Made by a program: the position numbers and the translations under genes. Under the pieces are notes generated by a model. It ran no database searches. It saw only the letters and a list, made by a program, of their open reading frames with translations, and was not told where the DNA came from. Below, piece by piece: positions 8,035 to 16,743 of a stretch of DNA of 64,000 nucleotides. Each line of letters starts with the position of its first letter. Positions within the stretch are counted from its first letter, which is position 1. Source of the DNA: Kitasatospora sp. SolWspMP-SS2h (GTDB lineage Bacteria; Actinomycetota; Actinomycetes; Streptomycetales; Streptomycetaceae); the NCBI RefSeq assembly GCF_003259315.1, contig NZ_QLLT01000018.1:124001-188000 (forward strand), read 5' to 3'.

Positions 8035-10410
8035 CTAGTGATCCACCTTCTCATCACCGGCGACCCGATCGGTGGCACCGGCGGCGGACGAGGGGTCCGC
8101 GTCGGACGGCCGCCCGGCGTCCCGCGGCGTGCCCGCGGGGCCGTCGGCGGGGCCGCCCGCGGGGCCCTCGGCCGGACGGTCCGGGTCCTCGTCGACCTCG
8201 CCGGCCGCCCGGCGCTTCTTGCGCTGGAGGGAGAACCGGACCCCGGCGAGGACCATCAGCACGGTGCCGCCGGCGATCACGTACGTCACGCCGCTGGCCA
8301 CCGAGGTGACGTCGACGGTGAACTCGACCGCCTCGCCGTAGGGCCGGGCGTCCGGGCCGGTGGTCCACAGCTGCGCGGTCACCTGGACCGGGCCGTTGAC
8401 CTGCGCCTCGGCCGGGAAGCGGAAGGTGCGGCTGGTGCCGGCGTCCATCACCACGGGCTGGATCGGGTAGTCGACCCGCAGGCGGTTCGGCTGCGCCGAG
8501 GTGATCTTCAGCTCCAGGTTGCCGACCGACTGGGTCAGCCCGTTGCGCACGCTGACCAGCAGCGTCGCGTTGTCGCCGGGCAGGGTCACCACGGTCTTCT
8601 TCGGGACCCGGACCGCGGACTTGAGGTTGTCCAGGTAGCTGCGGACCCCGTTCCGGAACTCGGTGCCGGTCTTCGGCTGCTCGCGCCACTCGGTGGACAT
8701 CGCGCGCACCATCGCGGCGCTGAACGGACCGCGCACCCGCTCCGGCTCGGTGAGGATCATCATCAGCTGGTCCACGCCGTCCTGGAGCTGCGTGGTGGCG
8801 GTCAGCTCGCCGGCCGACAGCTCGCTGCCGGCCGCCTCCTCCGGGTACGACTGCGGGACGGACGCGTTCGCGGCCGGGTCGGGCTTCTGCTCGGCGACCT
8901 TCTGCAGGACCGTCGGCGCCACCCAGCCGCCGCCGGCCGCGCCCAGCACCGCGTCGTGCAGCGCCTGCGCGGCGTCGCCGGTCAGCGAGCGGGACGGCAG
9001 CACCAGCAGGCCGCGCGGGTGCTCCGGCTCCTGGAGGGCGATGGTCAGGGTCTCGGCGAGGAAGTGCTGCACGGCCGAGGCGCGGTCGCCGGCCGAGCCC
9101 AGGTCGGACTGGAAGAGCGAGGACAGCACGGAGTCGCCGACCACCGCGGTCTGCCCGTTGCCGATCGAGCGGACCGCGTTCGGGGTGTAGTACAGCTTGT
9201 CGGAGTCCGGCAGCGACCTGCCGTCCACCAGCAGGACCCGGCCGCCCGCCGCCCCGGCCACCGCCGCGGTGCGCTGGTCCAGCAGGCCCCGGTACGGCCA
9301 GGCCACGTCGGAGGCGGCGTCCACCGACAGCCGGGCCTCGGCGGTGATCTGACCGGCCGTCACCGCCTTGCGCAGCGCGGTGTCCATCCCGGCCAGCCCC
9401 GCGCCGTTGTGCGCGATCGAGGCCAGGTCGGGGTCGGCGTACGGCAGCGACAGCACCTGGGTGTTCGGCTTGGCCAGCACCGTGCGCAGCTTCGCCAGCC
9501 AGGCCGTCGCCGCGTCCCGGCCGGTGCCCGGGACGGTGTTCTCCTCGCTCGCGGACTCGCCGGAGGTGCCCGGCTTCTGCACCCGGTACGGCTTGGTCAT
9601 CGCGTACACGGTGTCCAGCAGGTCCGGGTCGACCGCCCAGGTCAGCCCGGTCAGCCCGGAGCCGAGGTCGACCAGCCGGTTCAGCCGTCCGTCGCCGGTC
9701 AGCTCGGCGGCCAGGGTGTCGTCGCGCAGCACCGGCGTCTGGTCGGCGTCCGCCATGGTCTGCGCGGCCAGCACCGGGGCGTGGGTGAGCGGCCAGACCA
9801 CGGCCAGCTGCGAGGGCTGGGCGGACTCCTTGCCCTGGTAGGGCAGGAAGGTCCGGGCGATGCCCAGCGGGTGGGCCCTCTCGTCGCCGGTGCTGCCCCA
9901 GACGTCCACCGCCAGCTCGTACGTGCCGGTCTCCCCGACCTTCAGCGCGGAGACCGGCACCGGCAGCGAGAATTCCTCGCTCTTCCCGGGCTCCAGGTCC
10001 TGGAGGCCCTGGACCGGGCCGTCCAGCGAGATGCCGTCCAGGGTGCTCGGGGTGGTCCGGGACGCCGCCATGGCGATCTCGCTGCGGGTCTTCATCGGCC
10101 GGGCCTGCGGCTGGCGCACCTTCACGGTCGGCGCCTTGAACGTCGACGTGCCGGAGTTGGTGAGCGTGCCGGTGACGACCACGGTCGAGTTCTCGGACGC
10201 GACCTGCTGCGACAGCGCGTCGATCCGCACCACCGCCGGGTACTCGGCCGCCGCAGCGGGCAGCAGGCCGGGGGCCGCCGCCGCCGGGGCGGCGCAGAGC
10301 GCTCCGACCAGTCCGCCCGCCAGCAGGGCGGCGGCGCCCCTGACCAGCCGGCCCGTCCACCGTCCGCGACGCGCCGCCACTGCCGCGTTCCGCCCGGTCC
10401 GCTCGTCCAC
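8035..10410 (-). CDS. Secreted, C-terminally anchored DUF6049 family protein
   Basis: This 791-residue protein has a signal peptide (basic start, hydrophobic stretch ending AAPAAAAPG near residue 48) and a large extracytoplasmic region. Its repeated beta-rich segments are found around residues 55-230 and 600-690. One C-terminal transmembrane helix (GVTYVIAGGTVLMVLAGVRF) and a charged tail complete it. I recognise it only as the protein family conserved upstream of murJ in actinobacteria (the equivalent of M. tuberculosis Rv3909). No enzymatic motif is visible and its role is unknown, though the 51-bp gap to murJ suggests co-transcription and a job in envelope assembly. The GTG start is preceded by GCGAGGA. 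The gene diverges from the CCA transferase gene. Confidence 0.85.
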   Translation of the reverse strand: MDERTGRNAAVAARRGRWTGRLVRGAAALLAGGLVGALCAAPAAAAPGLLPAAAAEYPAVVRIDALSQQVASENSTVVVTGTLTNSGTSTFKAPTVKVRQPQARPMKTRSEIAMAASRTTPSTLDGISLDGPVQGLQDLEPGKSEEFSLPVPVSALKVGETGTYELAVDVWGSTGDERAHPLGIARTFLPYQGKESAQPSQLAVVWPLTHAPVLAAQTMADADQTPVLRDDTLAAELTGDGRLNRLVDLGSGLTGLTWAVDPDLLDTVYAMTKPYRVQKPGTSGESASEENTVPGTGRDAATAWLAKLRTVLAKPNTQVLSLPYADPDLASIAHNGAGLAGMDTALRKAVTAGQITAEARLSVDAASDVAWPYRGLLDQRTAAVAGAAGGRVLLVDGRSLPDSDKLYYTPNAVRSIGNGQTAVVGDSVLSSLFQSDLGSAGDRASAVQHFLAETLTIALQEPEHPRGLLVLPSRSLTGDAAQALHDAVLGAAGGGWVAPTVLQKVAEQKPDPAANASVPQSYPEEAAGSELSAGELTATTQLQDGVDQLMMILTEPERVRGPFSAAMVRAMSTEWREQPKTGTEFRNGVRSYLDNLKSAVRVPKKTVVTLPGDNATLLVSVRNGLTQSVGNLELKITSAQPNRLRVDYPIQPVVMDAGTSRTFRFPAEAQVNGPVQVTAQLWTTGPDARPYGEAVEFTVDVTSVASGVTYVIAGGTVLMVLAGVRFSLQRKKRRAAGEVDEDPDRPAEGPAGGPADGPAGTPRDAGRPSDADPSSAAGATDRVAGDEKVDH

Positions 10411-10600
10411 GCGCGTCCTCGCCGTTCCCGATCGTCTCGATCACTCCGCGCACCGCCGCGGCCGACCCGGCCGGGCGGTCCCCCACCGGAGCGTCCACCG
10501 GCATGGTAACGACGCCGTCCGGGCCGCAGTGCTGCGGCCCGGGAGCTGCCGGACGGGCCGGGGGAGCGAAACGGGAGGGCGGCGGAGCAGGCCGGGCACG

Positions 10601-10606
10601 TACCCT
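10601..10606 (+). promoter_or_regulatory. -10 hexamer of a probably leaderless CCA-transferase transcript
   Basis: TACCCT ends only eight bases before the GTG at 10615, and no Shine-Dalgarno sequence fits between. A transcript from this hexamer would start at or next to the start codon. No convincing -35 hexamer is visible. Confidence 0.5.
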
Positions 10607-10614
10607 TGTGAGCC

Positions 10615-12108
10615 GTGTCCACTGCCAATGCGTCCAGCGCCAATCATTCCAGCTCCGCCGACCGGGTCGCCCTGCCGGGGCTGACCGAGGCGCAGACCCT
10701 CGGCCTGCAGGAGTTGCTGCGGGTCTCCCCGGTCGCCGACGAGATCGCCCGCCGCTTCGAGGACGCCGGCCACCGGCTGTCGCTGGTCGGCGGGTCGGTC
10801 CGGGACGCCCTGCTCGGCCGGCTCGGCAACGACCTCGACTTCACCACCGACGCCCGCCCGCAGCAGATCCTCAAGCTGGTCAAGGGCTGGGCCGACGCGG
10901 TCTGGGACGTGGGCATCGCGTTCGGCACCGTCGGCGCCCGCAAGGACACCCCGGAGGGTTCGTTCCTGATCGAGATCACCACCTACCGCAGCGAGGCGTA
11001 CGACCGCACCTCGCGCAAGCCCGAGGTCAGCTACGGCGACTCGATCGAGCAGGACCTGGTGCGCCGCGACTTCACCGTCAACGCGATGGCGGTCGACCTG
11101 CCCGGCCGGCGGTTCGTCGACCCGCACCGCGGCCTGGAGGACCTGGAGGCCCGGGTGCTGCGCACCCCCGCCACCCCCGAGGAGTCCTTCTCCGACGACC
11201 CGCTGCGGATGATGCGCGCCGCCCGGTTCGCCGCCCAGCTGGACTTCGACCCGGCGCCCGAGGTGGTGACCGCGATGACCGCGATGGCCGAGCGGATCAC
11301 CATCGTCTCCGCCGAGCGCGTCCAGGCCGAGCTGAACAAGCTGCTGCTCGCCCAGCACCCGGTCAAGGGCCTGCGCCTGCTGGTCGACACCGGTCTGGCC
11401 GACTTCGTGCTGCCCGAGCTGCCCGCGCTGCGCCTGGAGAGCGACGAGCACCACCGACACAAGGACGTGTACGAACACTCACTGACCGTGCTGGAGCAGG
11501 CCATCGCGCTGGAGACCGGGGGCCCCGACCTGGTGCTCCGGCTGGCCGCGCTGCTGCACGACATCGGCAAGCCGCGCACCCGCCGCTTCGAGTCCGACGG
11601 CCGGGTCTCCTTCCACCACCACGAGGTGGTCGGCGCCAAGCTGACCCGCAAGCGGATGCGCGAGCTCAAGTACTCCAACGAACTGGTCAACGAGGTGGCC
11701 AAGCTGGTCGAGCTGCACCTGCGCTTCCACGGCTACGGCGGCGGCGAGTGGACCGACTCCGCGGTGCGCCGCTACGTCACCGACGCCGGCCCGCTGCTGT
11801 CCCGGCTGCACAAGCTGACCCGCTCCGACTGCACCACCCGCAACAAGCGCAAGGCCGCCGCGCTGGCCCGCACCTACGATTCACTGGAGGAGCGGATCGC
11901 CGCCCTTCAGGCCCAGGAGGAGCTGGACTCGATCCGGCCCGCGCTGGACGGCAACGAGATCATGGAACTGCTCGGCCTGCGCCCCGGCCCGGCGGTCGGC
12001 CGCGCCTACCGGCACCTGCTCGAACTGCGCCTGGAGCACGGCCCGATGGCGCACGAGGACGCGGTGGCCGCGCTGCGGGCCTGGTGGGCCGAGCAGCCGC
12101 AGGACTGA
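10615..12108 (+). CDS. cca: CCA tRNA nucleotidyltransferase
   Basis: This enzyme adds or repairs the 3' CCA end of tRNAs. At 497 residues it is full length for the actinobacterial family. The nucleotidyltransferase head has the GGSVRDALLGR motif and the catalytic DLDF carboxylates (about residues 60-80). The tRNA-binding neck follows, and an HD domain with LLHDIGKPRTRR lies near residue 315, as in the PcnA/CCA-HD group. The gene is transcribed away from the murJ cluster. In M. tuberculosis a NUDIX gene (mutT4) sits between the equivalent genes; here the 204-bp gap holds none. The GTG at 10615 is probably read from a leaderless mRNA. Confidence 0.95.
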   Translation: MSTANASSANHSSSADRVALPGLTEAQTLGLQELLRVSPVADEIARRFEDAGHRLSLVGGSVRDALLGRLGNDLDFTTDARPQQILKLVKGWADAVWDVGIAFGTVGARKDTPEGSFLIEITTYRSEAYDRTSRKPEVSYGDSIEQDLVRRDFTVNAMAVDLPGRRFVDPHRGLEDLEARVLRTPATPEESFSDDPLRMMRAARFAAQLDFDPAPEVVTAMTAMAERITIVSAERVQAELNKLLLAQHPVKGLRLLVDTGLADFVLPELPALRLESDEHHRHKDVYEHSLTVLEQAIALETGGPDLVLRLAALLHDIGKPRTRRFESDGRVSFHHHEVVGAKLTRKRMRELKYSNELVNEVAKLVELHLRFHGYGGGEWTDSAVRRYVTDAGPLLSRLHKLTRSDCTTRNKRKAAALARTYDSLEERIAALQAQEELDSIRPALDGNEIMELLGLRPGPAVGRAYRHLLELRLEHGPMAHEDAVAALRAWWAEQPQD

Positions 12109-12145
12109 TCCCGGTCGGTCGACCGCCCGTTTCCGGAAGGCCCGG

Positions 12146-12167
12146 CGGGCGGTCTGTCGACCGCCCG
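12146..12167. terminator. Hairpin between convergent cca and MFS genes
   Basis: A 9-bp perfect stem (CGGGCGGTC) with a four-base loop lies between the two convergent genes. The surrounding gap repeats the word GTCGACCGCCCG, so alternative pairings are possible. There is no T-tract, as is usual in this group. Confidence 0.5.
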
Positions 12168-12240
12168 GCGGTCGGCGGGCGGTTGACCGTTACGGGGCCG
12201 CGGCGTCCTGGCCCTCCCGGCTCCGGCGGCCGACACCCCG

Positions 12241-13533
12241 TCAGGGGCGGCGGGAGGAGCGGAAGTACAGCACCGCGCCGAGCGCGTACAGCGCCGCCAG
12301 GCCCAGCATCACCGTCGCCGACCGGCCGTCCAGCGGCAGGACCAGCGCGGTGACGGCCGCCGCGGCGACGAACGCCACGTTCACCAGGACGTCGTAGACG
12401 GCGAACACCCGGCCGCGGTACTCGTCCTCCACCGATTCCTGCACCAGGGTGTCGGCGCAGATCTTGGTGCTCTGGGTGGTCAGGCCGAGCAGCAGCGCCG
12501 CGGCCATCGCCGGGGCCTCCCGGAAGGGCAGGCCGAGCGCCGGGACGAGCACCGCGGAGCCGACCAGACAGGTCGTCACCCAGCCGTTCAGGCCGAGCCT
12601 GCGGGTGCACCACGGGCTGACCACCGCGGCCAGGAACATGCCCGCCGCCGACATCGCGACCGCCCAGCCCAGGCTGGCCAGGCCGCCGGTCTCGTCCGAG
12701 GCGCTGTTGAAGGTGTACCGGGACAGCATCAGCACCACGACGGTCAGCACGCCGAAGCAGAACTTGGTCAGCGTCGCCGCGGCCAGCGCGCGCACCGCCG
12801 GACGGCAGTCCCGCACCAGGTGCCGCAGCCCGGCCAGCAGGTCGTACCAGGTGGCGGCCAGCGTCTCGCGCAGCGGGGGGAGCCCGTCCGACTGGTCGGG
12901 GCCCAGCCGGTCGGCCGGGATGCGCTGCGCGGCCAGGGCGGCGGACAGGTACAGCAGCCCGGACAGCGTCACCGTCAGGGCGTCCGCGCGCGGTCCGGCC
13001 GGCACCACCAGGTGCACCAGGAAGCCGGCGCCCGCGCCGGTGGCCGCCGCGACCGCGCCCAGGGTCGGCGACACCGCGTTGGCGGTGACCAGCCGCGCGG
13101 GGGCCACCACCCGGGGCAGCGAGGCCGAGAGGCCCGCCAGGATGAACCGGTTGATCGCCGTCACCACTAGCGCCGCCGAGATGAACGCCCACTTCGGCGC
13201 CCCGCCCAGCAGCAGGGCCGCCGTCGCCAGGCCGAGCACCGCGCGGATCAGGTTGCCCGTCAGCAGCACCTGCCGGCGCCGCCAGCGGTCCAGCAGCACC
13301 CCGGCGAACGGGCCCACCACCGAGAACGGCAGCAGCGTCGCCGCCGCGATCGCGGCGATGTCGGCGGGGGAGGACTGCTTCTCCGGCGAGAAGACCACCG
13401 AGGCGGCCAGCGCGGCCTGGAACGCCCCGTCCGAGAGCTGCGAGAGCAGCCGGACGGTCAGCAGTCGCCGGAAACCTCGGCCGCGCAGCAGCCCGAGCAG
13501 GGGGGCCTCCCGCGGGGGCCGTTCGGTGATCAC
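12241..13533 (-). CDS. MFS transporter
   Basis: This 430-residue major facilitator has about 12 predicted transmembrane segments and the MFS-type basic loop after helix 2 (DRWRRRQVLLTGN). The closest look-alikes are enterobactin/macrolide exporter-type MFS_3 proteins, so export of a small molecule is the safest guess; the substrate cannot be read from sequence. The GTG start (VITERPP) is chosen because the sequence upstream loses hydrophobic and codon character and contains a parS-like site at 13561-13574. It is convergent with cca and divergent from the amidase-like gene. Confidence 0.8.
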   Translation of the reverse strand: MITERPPREAPLLGLLRGRGFRRLLTVRLLSQLSDGAFQAALAASVVFSPEKQSSPADIAAIAAATLLPFSVVGPFAGVLLDRWRRRQVLLTGNLIRAVLGLATAALLLGGAPKWAFISAALVVTAINRFILAGLSASLPRVVAPARLVTANAVSPTLGAVAAATGAGAGFLVHLVVPAGPRADALTVTLSGLLYLSAALAAQRIPADRLGPDQSDGLPPLRETLAATWYDLLAGLRHLVRDCRPAVRALAAATLTKFCFGVLTVVVLMLSRYTFNSASDETGGLASLGWAVAMSAAGMFLAAVVSPWCTRRLGLNGWVTTCLVGSAVLVPALGLPFREAPAMAAALLLGLTTQSTKICADTLVQESVEDEYRGRVFAVYDVLVNVAFVAAAAVTALVLPLDGRSATVMLGLAALYALGAVLYFRSSRRP

Positions 13534-13560
13534 CCGCCAAGGGTGCCACGAGGTCCGTCG

Positions 13561-13574
13561 GTTCCACGTGAAAC
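13561..13574. promoter_or_regulatory. parS-like ParB binding site E
   Basis: GTTCCACGTGAAAC differs from the parS consensus GTTTCACGTGAAAC at a single base. It lies 28 bp upstream of the MFS start codon, in the 165-bp divergent intergenic region. Confidence 0.8.
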
Positions 13575-13698
13575 ATCCGTCGACAGTCCGGCGGCCGGAC
13601 GCCCCCCGCGTGCTTCCGCACCACCGATGACCTGCGTGTCGCAGGCTCGTTGACCAGCCCGGGAGGGAAGAACCACCTCGGAACAACGGGAGGCTCCC

Positions 13699-14469
13699 AT
13701 GCGTGACGAGTTCGCCGCCCTTCTGCTCGGCCAGGTCGGCCGCCACGAGGGCCGAGACGCCGACGGCACCTGGAACAACCGACAGCGCTACAGCACCGAG
13801 ACCCCCGGCCTGGAGTGGTCCGACGGCCAGCCCTGGTGCGCCACCTTCGAGGCCTGGGCCGCCCACCGGGCCGGCATGGACGGGCTCTGGCCGATGACCG
13901 CGTCCTGCCTCACCGCCGTCGCCTGGTGGCGCGACCGCCGCCGCTGGTCCGAGTACCCGGTCCTCGGCGGCCCCTTCTACCTCGGCCCCGGCGGCGGCAG
14001 CCACACCGGCGTCGTCGTCGCCTACGACGCCGACACCATCCGGAGCGTGGAGGGGAACACCAACGACAGCGGCTCCACCGAGGGCGACGGCGTCTACCTC
14101 AAGTCCCGCCCGCGCCGCGGCCCCGGCTCGCCGTACGGTTACGGGGTCCCGGCCTTCCCGGAGGGGACCGTCTCCGCGGACCCGGCGCTCGGCGGCGTCC
14201 CGGCGGCCCGCGTCTCGGGGCAGGCCACCACCCCGCCGTCCGGCCCGCCGCGCTGGCCCGGCCGGTACCTGAGGGTGCAGACGCCGATGCTGCACGGGGA
14301 CGACGTCCTGACGTGGCAGCGCCGGCTGGCCGACCGCGGCTGGTCGATCACCGCGGACGGCTGGTACGGGCCCGCCTCCGCCCAGGTCTGCCGGTCCTTC
14401 CAGCAGCGCCACGGGCTCGGCGTGGACGGCGTCGTCGGCCCGGCCACCTGGAACGCGGCCTGGTCCTGA
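13699..14469 (+). CDS. CHAP-like amidase/endopeptidase with C-terminal peptidoglycan-binding domain, no signal peptide
   Basis: This 256-residue protein resembles phage endolysins in layout. An N-terminal CHAP/NlpC-like hydrolase region (about 1-150) has a candidate catalytic Cys at residue 47 (QPWCATFEAW), a His at residue 102 (GSHTGVVVAYD) and a polar VEGNTND stretch. A C-terminal PG_binding_1 domain (about 190-256) contains the usual DVLTWQRRLADRGW and GVDGVVGPATWNA motifs. The N-terminus MRDEFAALLLGQVG is not a signal peptide, so it is either exported without one, released on lysis, or acts inside. No other phage genes are nearby. A strong terminator follows it. Confidence 0.7.
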   Translation: MRDEFAALLLGQVGRHEGRDADGTWNNRQRYSTETPGLEWSDGQPWCATFEAWAAHRAGMDGLWPMTASCLTAVAWWRDRRRWSEYPVLGGPFYLGPGGGSHTGVVVAYDADTIRSVEGNTNDSGSTEGDGVYLKSRPRRGPGSPYGYGVPAFPEGTVSADPALGGVPAARVSGQATTPPSGPPRWPGRYLRVQTPMLHGDDVLTWQRRLADRGWSITADGWYGPASAQVCRSFQQRHGLGVDGVVGPATWNAAWS

Positions 14470-14475
14470 CCGACG

Positions 14476-14514
14476 CCGGAGGGCCGCCCCGCGCGAAGCG
14501 GGACGGCCCTCCGG
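14476..14514. terminator. Bidirectional terminator between the amidase-like gene and ino1
   Basis: An 11-bp outer stem (CCGGAGGGCCG) and a 5-bp inner stem closed by a GCGAA loop, with one mismatch between them, form a long GC-rich hairpin between two convergent genes. Confidence 0.8.
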
Positions 14515-14556
14515 TCGGACCTGACGTCACGTCAGCCGGTGCTCAGCACTCGGTGC

Positions 14557-15639
14557 TCAGCGCTCGACCTCACCGCGGATGAACTTCTCGACGTTCTCCT
14601 TGGCCTCGTCGTCGAAGTACTGCACCGGCGGGGACTTCATGAAGTACGAGGACGCGGAGAGGATCGGGCCGCCGATGCCGCGGTCCTTGGCGATCTTCGC
14701 GGCGCGCACGGCGTCGATGATGACACCGGCCGAGTTCGGGGAGTCCCAGACCTCGAGCTTGTACTCGAGGTTCAGCGGGACGTCGCCGAACGCGCGGCCC
14801 TCGAGGCGGACGTACGCCCACTTGCGGTCGTCGAGCCACGCGACGTAGTCGGACGGGCCGATGTGGACGTTCTTGGCGCCCAGCTCGCGGTCGCGGATCT
14901 GCGAGGTGACGGCCTGGGTCTTGGAGATCTTCTTGGACTCCAGGCGCTCGCGCTCGAGCATGTTCTTGAAGTCCATGTTGCCGCCGACGTTCAGCTGCAT
15001 GGTGCGCTCCAGGACCACGCCGCGGTCCTCGAAGAGCTTCGCCATCACGCGGTGCGTGATGGTGGCGCCGACCTGCGACTTGATGTCGTCGCCGACGATC
15101 GGGACACCGGCCTCGGTGAACTTGTCGGCCCACTCCTTGGTGCCGGCGATGAACACCGGGAGGGCGTTCACGAAGGCGACCTTGGCGTCGATGGCGCACT
15201 GGGCGTAGAACTTGGCGGCGTCCTCGGAGCCGACCGGCAGGTAGCAGACCAGGACGTCGACCTGGCGGTCCTTGAGGATCTGCACGACGTCGACCGGAGC
15301 CTCGTCGGACTCCTCGATGGTCTCGCGGTAGTACTTGCCCAGGCCGTCGAGGGTGTGGCCGCGCTGCACGGTGACGCCGGTCGGCGGCACGTCGCAGATC
15401 TTGATGGTGTTGTTCTCGCTGTTGCCGATGGCGTCGGCCAGGTCGAAGCCGACCTTCTTGGCGTCCACGTCGAACGCGGCGACGAAGTCGACGTCCTTGA
15501 CGTGGTAGTCGCCGAACTGGACGTGCATCAGGCCGGGGACCTTACCGGCCGGGTCGGCGTCCTTGTAGTACTCGACACCCTGCACCAGCGAGGCGGCGCA
15601 GTTGCCCACGCCGACGATGGCTACGCGAACCGAACCCAT
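14557..15639 (-). CDS. ino1: Inositol-3-phosphate synthase (myo-inositol-1-phosphate synthase)
   Basis: This NAD-dependent enzyme turns glucose-6-phosphate into inositol-3-phosphate, feeding mycothiol and phosphatidylinositol synthesis. At 360 residues it is full length for the short actinobacterial family. The N-terminal Rossmann motif [13 protein letters not shown] is intact, and the catalytic-core region includes [15 protein letters not shown] and [11 protein letters not shown]. The ATG at 15639 follows GGGAG by eight bases. A padR gene lies 145 bp upstream on the same strand, which strongly suggests that this PadR protein controls inositol synthesis. Codon choice is more biased than in the neighbours, consistent with high expression. 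Confidence 0.96.
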   Translation of the reverse strand: MGSVRVAIVGVGNCAASLVQGVEYYKDADPAGKVPGLMHVQFGDYHVKDVDFVAAFDVDAKKVGFDLADAIGNSENNTIKICDVPPTGVTVQRGHTLDGLGKYYRETIEESDEAPVDVVQILKDRQVDVLVCYLPVGSEDAAKFYAQCAIDAKVAFVNALPVFIAGTKEWADKFTEAGVPIVGDDIKSQVGATITHRVMAKLFEDRGVVLERTMQLNVGGNMDFKNMLERERLESKKISKTQAVTSQIRDRELGAKNVHIGPSDYVAWLDDRKWAYVRLEGRAFGDVPLNLEYKLEVWDSPNSAGVIIDAVRAAKIAKDRGIGGPILSASSYFMKSPPVQYFDDEAKENVEKFIRGEVER

Positions 15640-15784
15640 TCCGGTTGCTCCCTGAATCTCATGAGGCCCGCCGTGCTGTGGCGGCGACCTCGTTCCACAT
15701 CTGTTCTGACTGTCTGATCGGGCGCACGGGGCGCCCACGCCTCGCCGCGGGCGGCGGGGCCGGCGCGGTGGTGCAGCGCTCCGG

Positions 15785-16447
15785 TCAGGAGCGCCCCGGG
15801 CGGTCGTACGGTGGCCCGGGCGGGTCGGAGGACCCGTCGGCCGGACCACGGCCGTCCGAAGTGTGCGGGGACGCGGTGCCGCGTCCGGTTCTGGTGGCCC
15901 GCTCGGTCTCGATCAGCTCGTTGAGCCACCGGACCTCGCGTTCCACGGACTCCAGGCCGTGGCGCTGGAGTTCGAGGGTGTAGTCGTCGAAACGCTCGCG
16001 GGTGCGGGAGACGGAGCTGCGCATCCGCTCCAGCCGCTCCTCCAGCCGGCTGCGGCGGCCTTCCAGCACGCGCATCCGGACCGCCCGGTCGGTCTGGCCG
16101 AAGAACGCGAACCGGACACCGAAGTGCTCGTCCTCCCAGGCCTCCGGCCCGGTGTCGGCGAGCAGTTCCTCGAAGCGCTGCTTGCCCTCCGGGGAGAGCC
16201 GGTAGACGATCTTCGACCGCTTGCCGTTGAGCGCGGTGGCCGGGACGTACTCGACGTCCGGGTTGTCCTCCACCAGGAAGCCCTGGGCGACCAGGCTCTT
16301 CAGGCAGGGGTAGAGCGTTCCGTACGAGAAGGCCCGGAACGAGCCCAGCAGGACGTTGAGCCGCTTGCGCAGCTCGTACCCGTGCATGGGCGCGTCGTGG
16401 AGCAGGCCGAGGACGGCGAATTCGAGGACGCCGGAGCGTCGGCTCAT
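15785..16447 (-). CDS. PadR family transcriptional regulator
   Basis: This 220-residue regulator has the PadR winged helix at residues 1-90 ([20 protein letters not shown], with the wing around [13 protein letters not shown]). A longer helical dimerisation region (about 100-180, rich in Arg/Glu heptads) and a short disordered tail follow. A near-perfect GGAAGGAGG site precedes the ATG. It heads the padR-ino1 transcription unit, and three tandem operator-like sites lie 70-110 bp upstream, so autoregulation is likely. The effector is not apparent; inositol or a sugar phosphate would be natural guesses. Confidence 0.9.
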   Translation of the reverse strand: MSRRSGVLEFAVLGLLHDAPMHGYELRKRLNVLLGSFRAFSYGTLYPCLKSLVAQGFLVEDNPDVEYVPATALNGKRSKIVYRLSPEGKQRFEELLADTGPEAWEDEHFGVRFAFFGQTDRAVRMRVLEGRRSRLEERLERMRSSVSRTRERFDDYTLELQRHGLESVEREVRWLNELIETERATRTGRGTASPHTSDGRGPADGSSDPPGPPYDRPGRS

Positions 16448-16516
16448 GCCGCCTTCCTCCTTCCGTGAGGGTTCCTGCTCGCCGGATGCGGGCCCCGGTC
16501 CGGCAGTGTATGCCGA

Positions 16517-16556
16517 ACCGATGTGTCGCGCCGATGTATCGGCTCGATATATCGGC
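16517..16556. promoter_or_regulatory. Three tandem PadR operator-like pseudo-palindromes
   Basis: Three 14-bp elements (ACCGATGTGTCGCG, GCCGATGTATCGGC, CTCGATATATCGGC) sit end to end, with centres exactly 13 bp apart. The middle one is a 6-2-6 inverted repeat and the third contains the palindrome CGATATATCG. They lie in the region between padR and the divergent PBP gene, 70 bp from the padR ATG. PadR proteins bind short inverted repeats of this kind. Confidence 0.7.
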
Positions 16557-16743
16557 AACAGTAACCCTGGGTCACGGAAGGAGCAAGGGGGGCACGCGTA
16601 ACTGGGATCACAAGGCCACTGGGCAACGGGCGTGTAATGAATCGCGGTCGGTTCGTCCCGGTTGGCTTCCAATGCCCGATTAGGTGGCTTTCGGAGCGCC
16701 GTACTCTTTCGCCTGTGCACCCTGACCGAGGAGCTGCGGAGAG

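Noticed and set aside
5992-10509. 1505-codon open frame antisense to murJ and the DUF6049 gene
   Set aside because: The translation is low complexity (His/Gln/Arg/Gly) and spans two recognised genes on the other strand.
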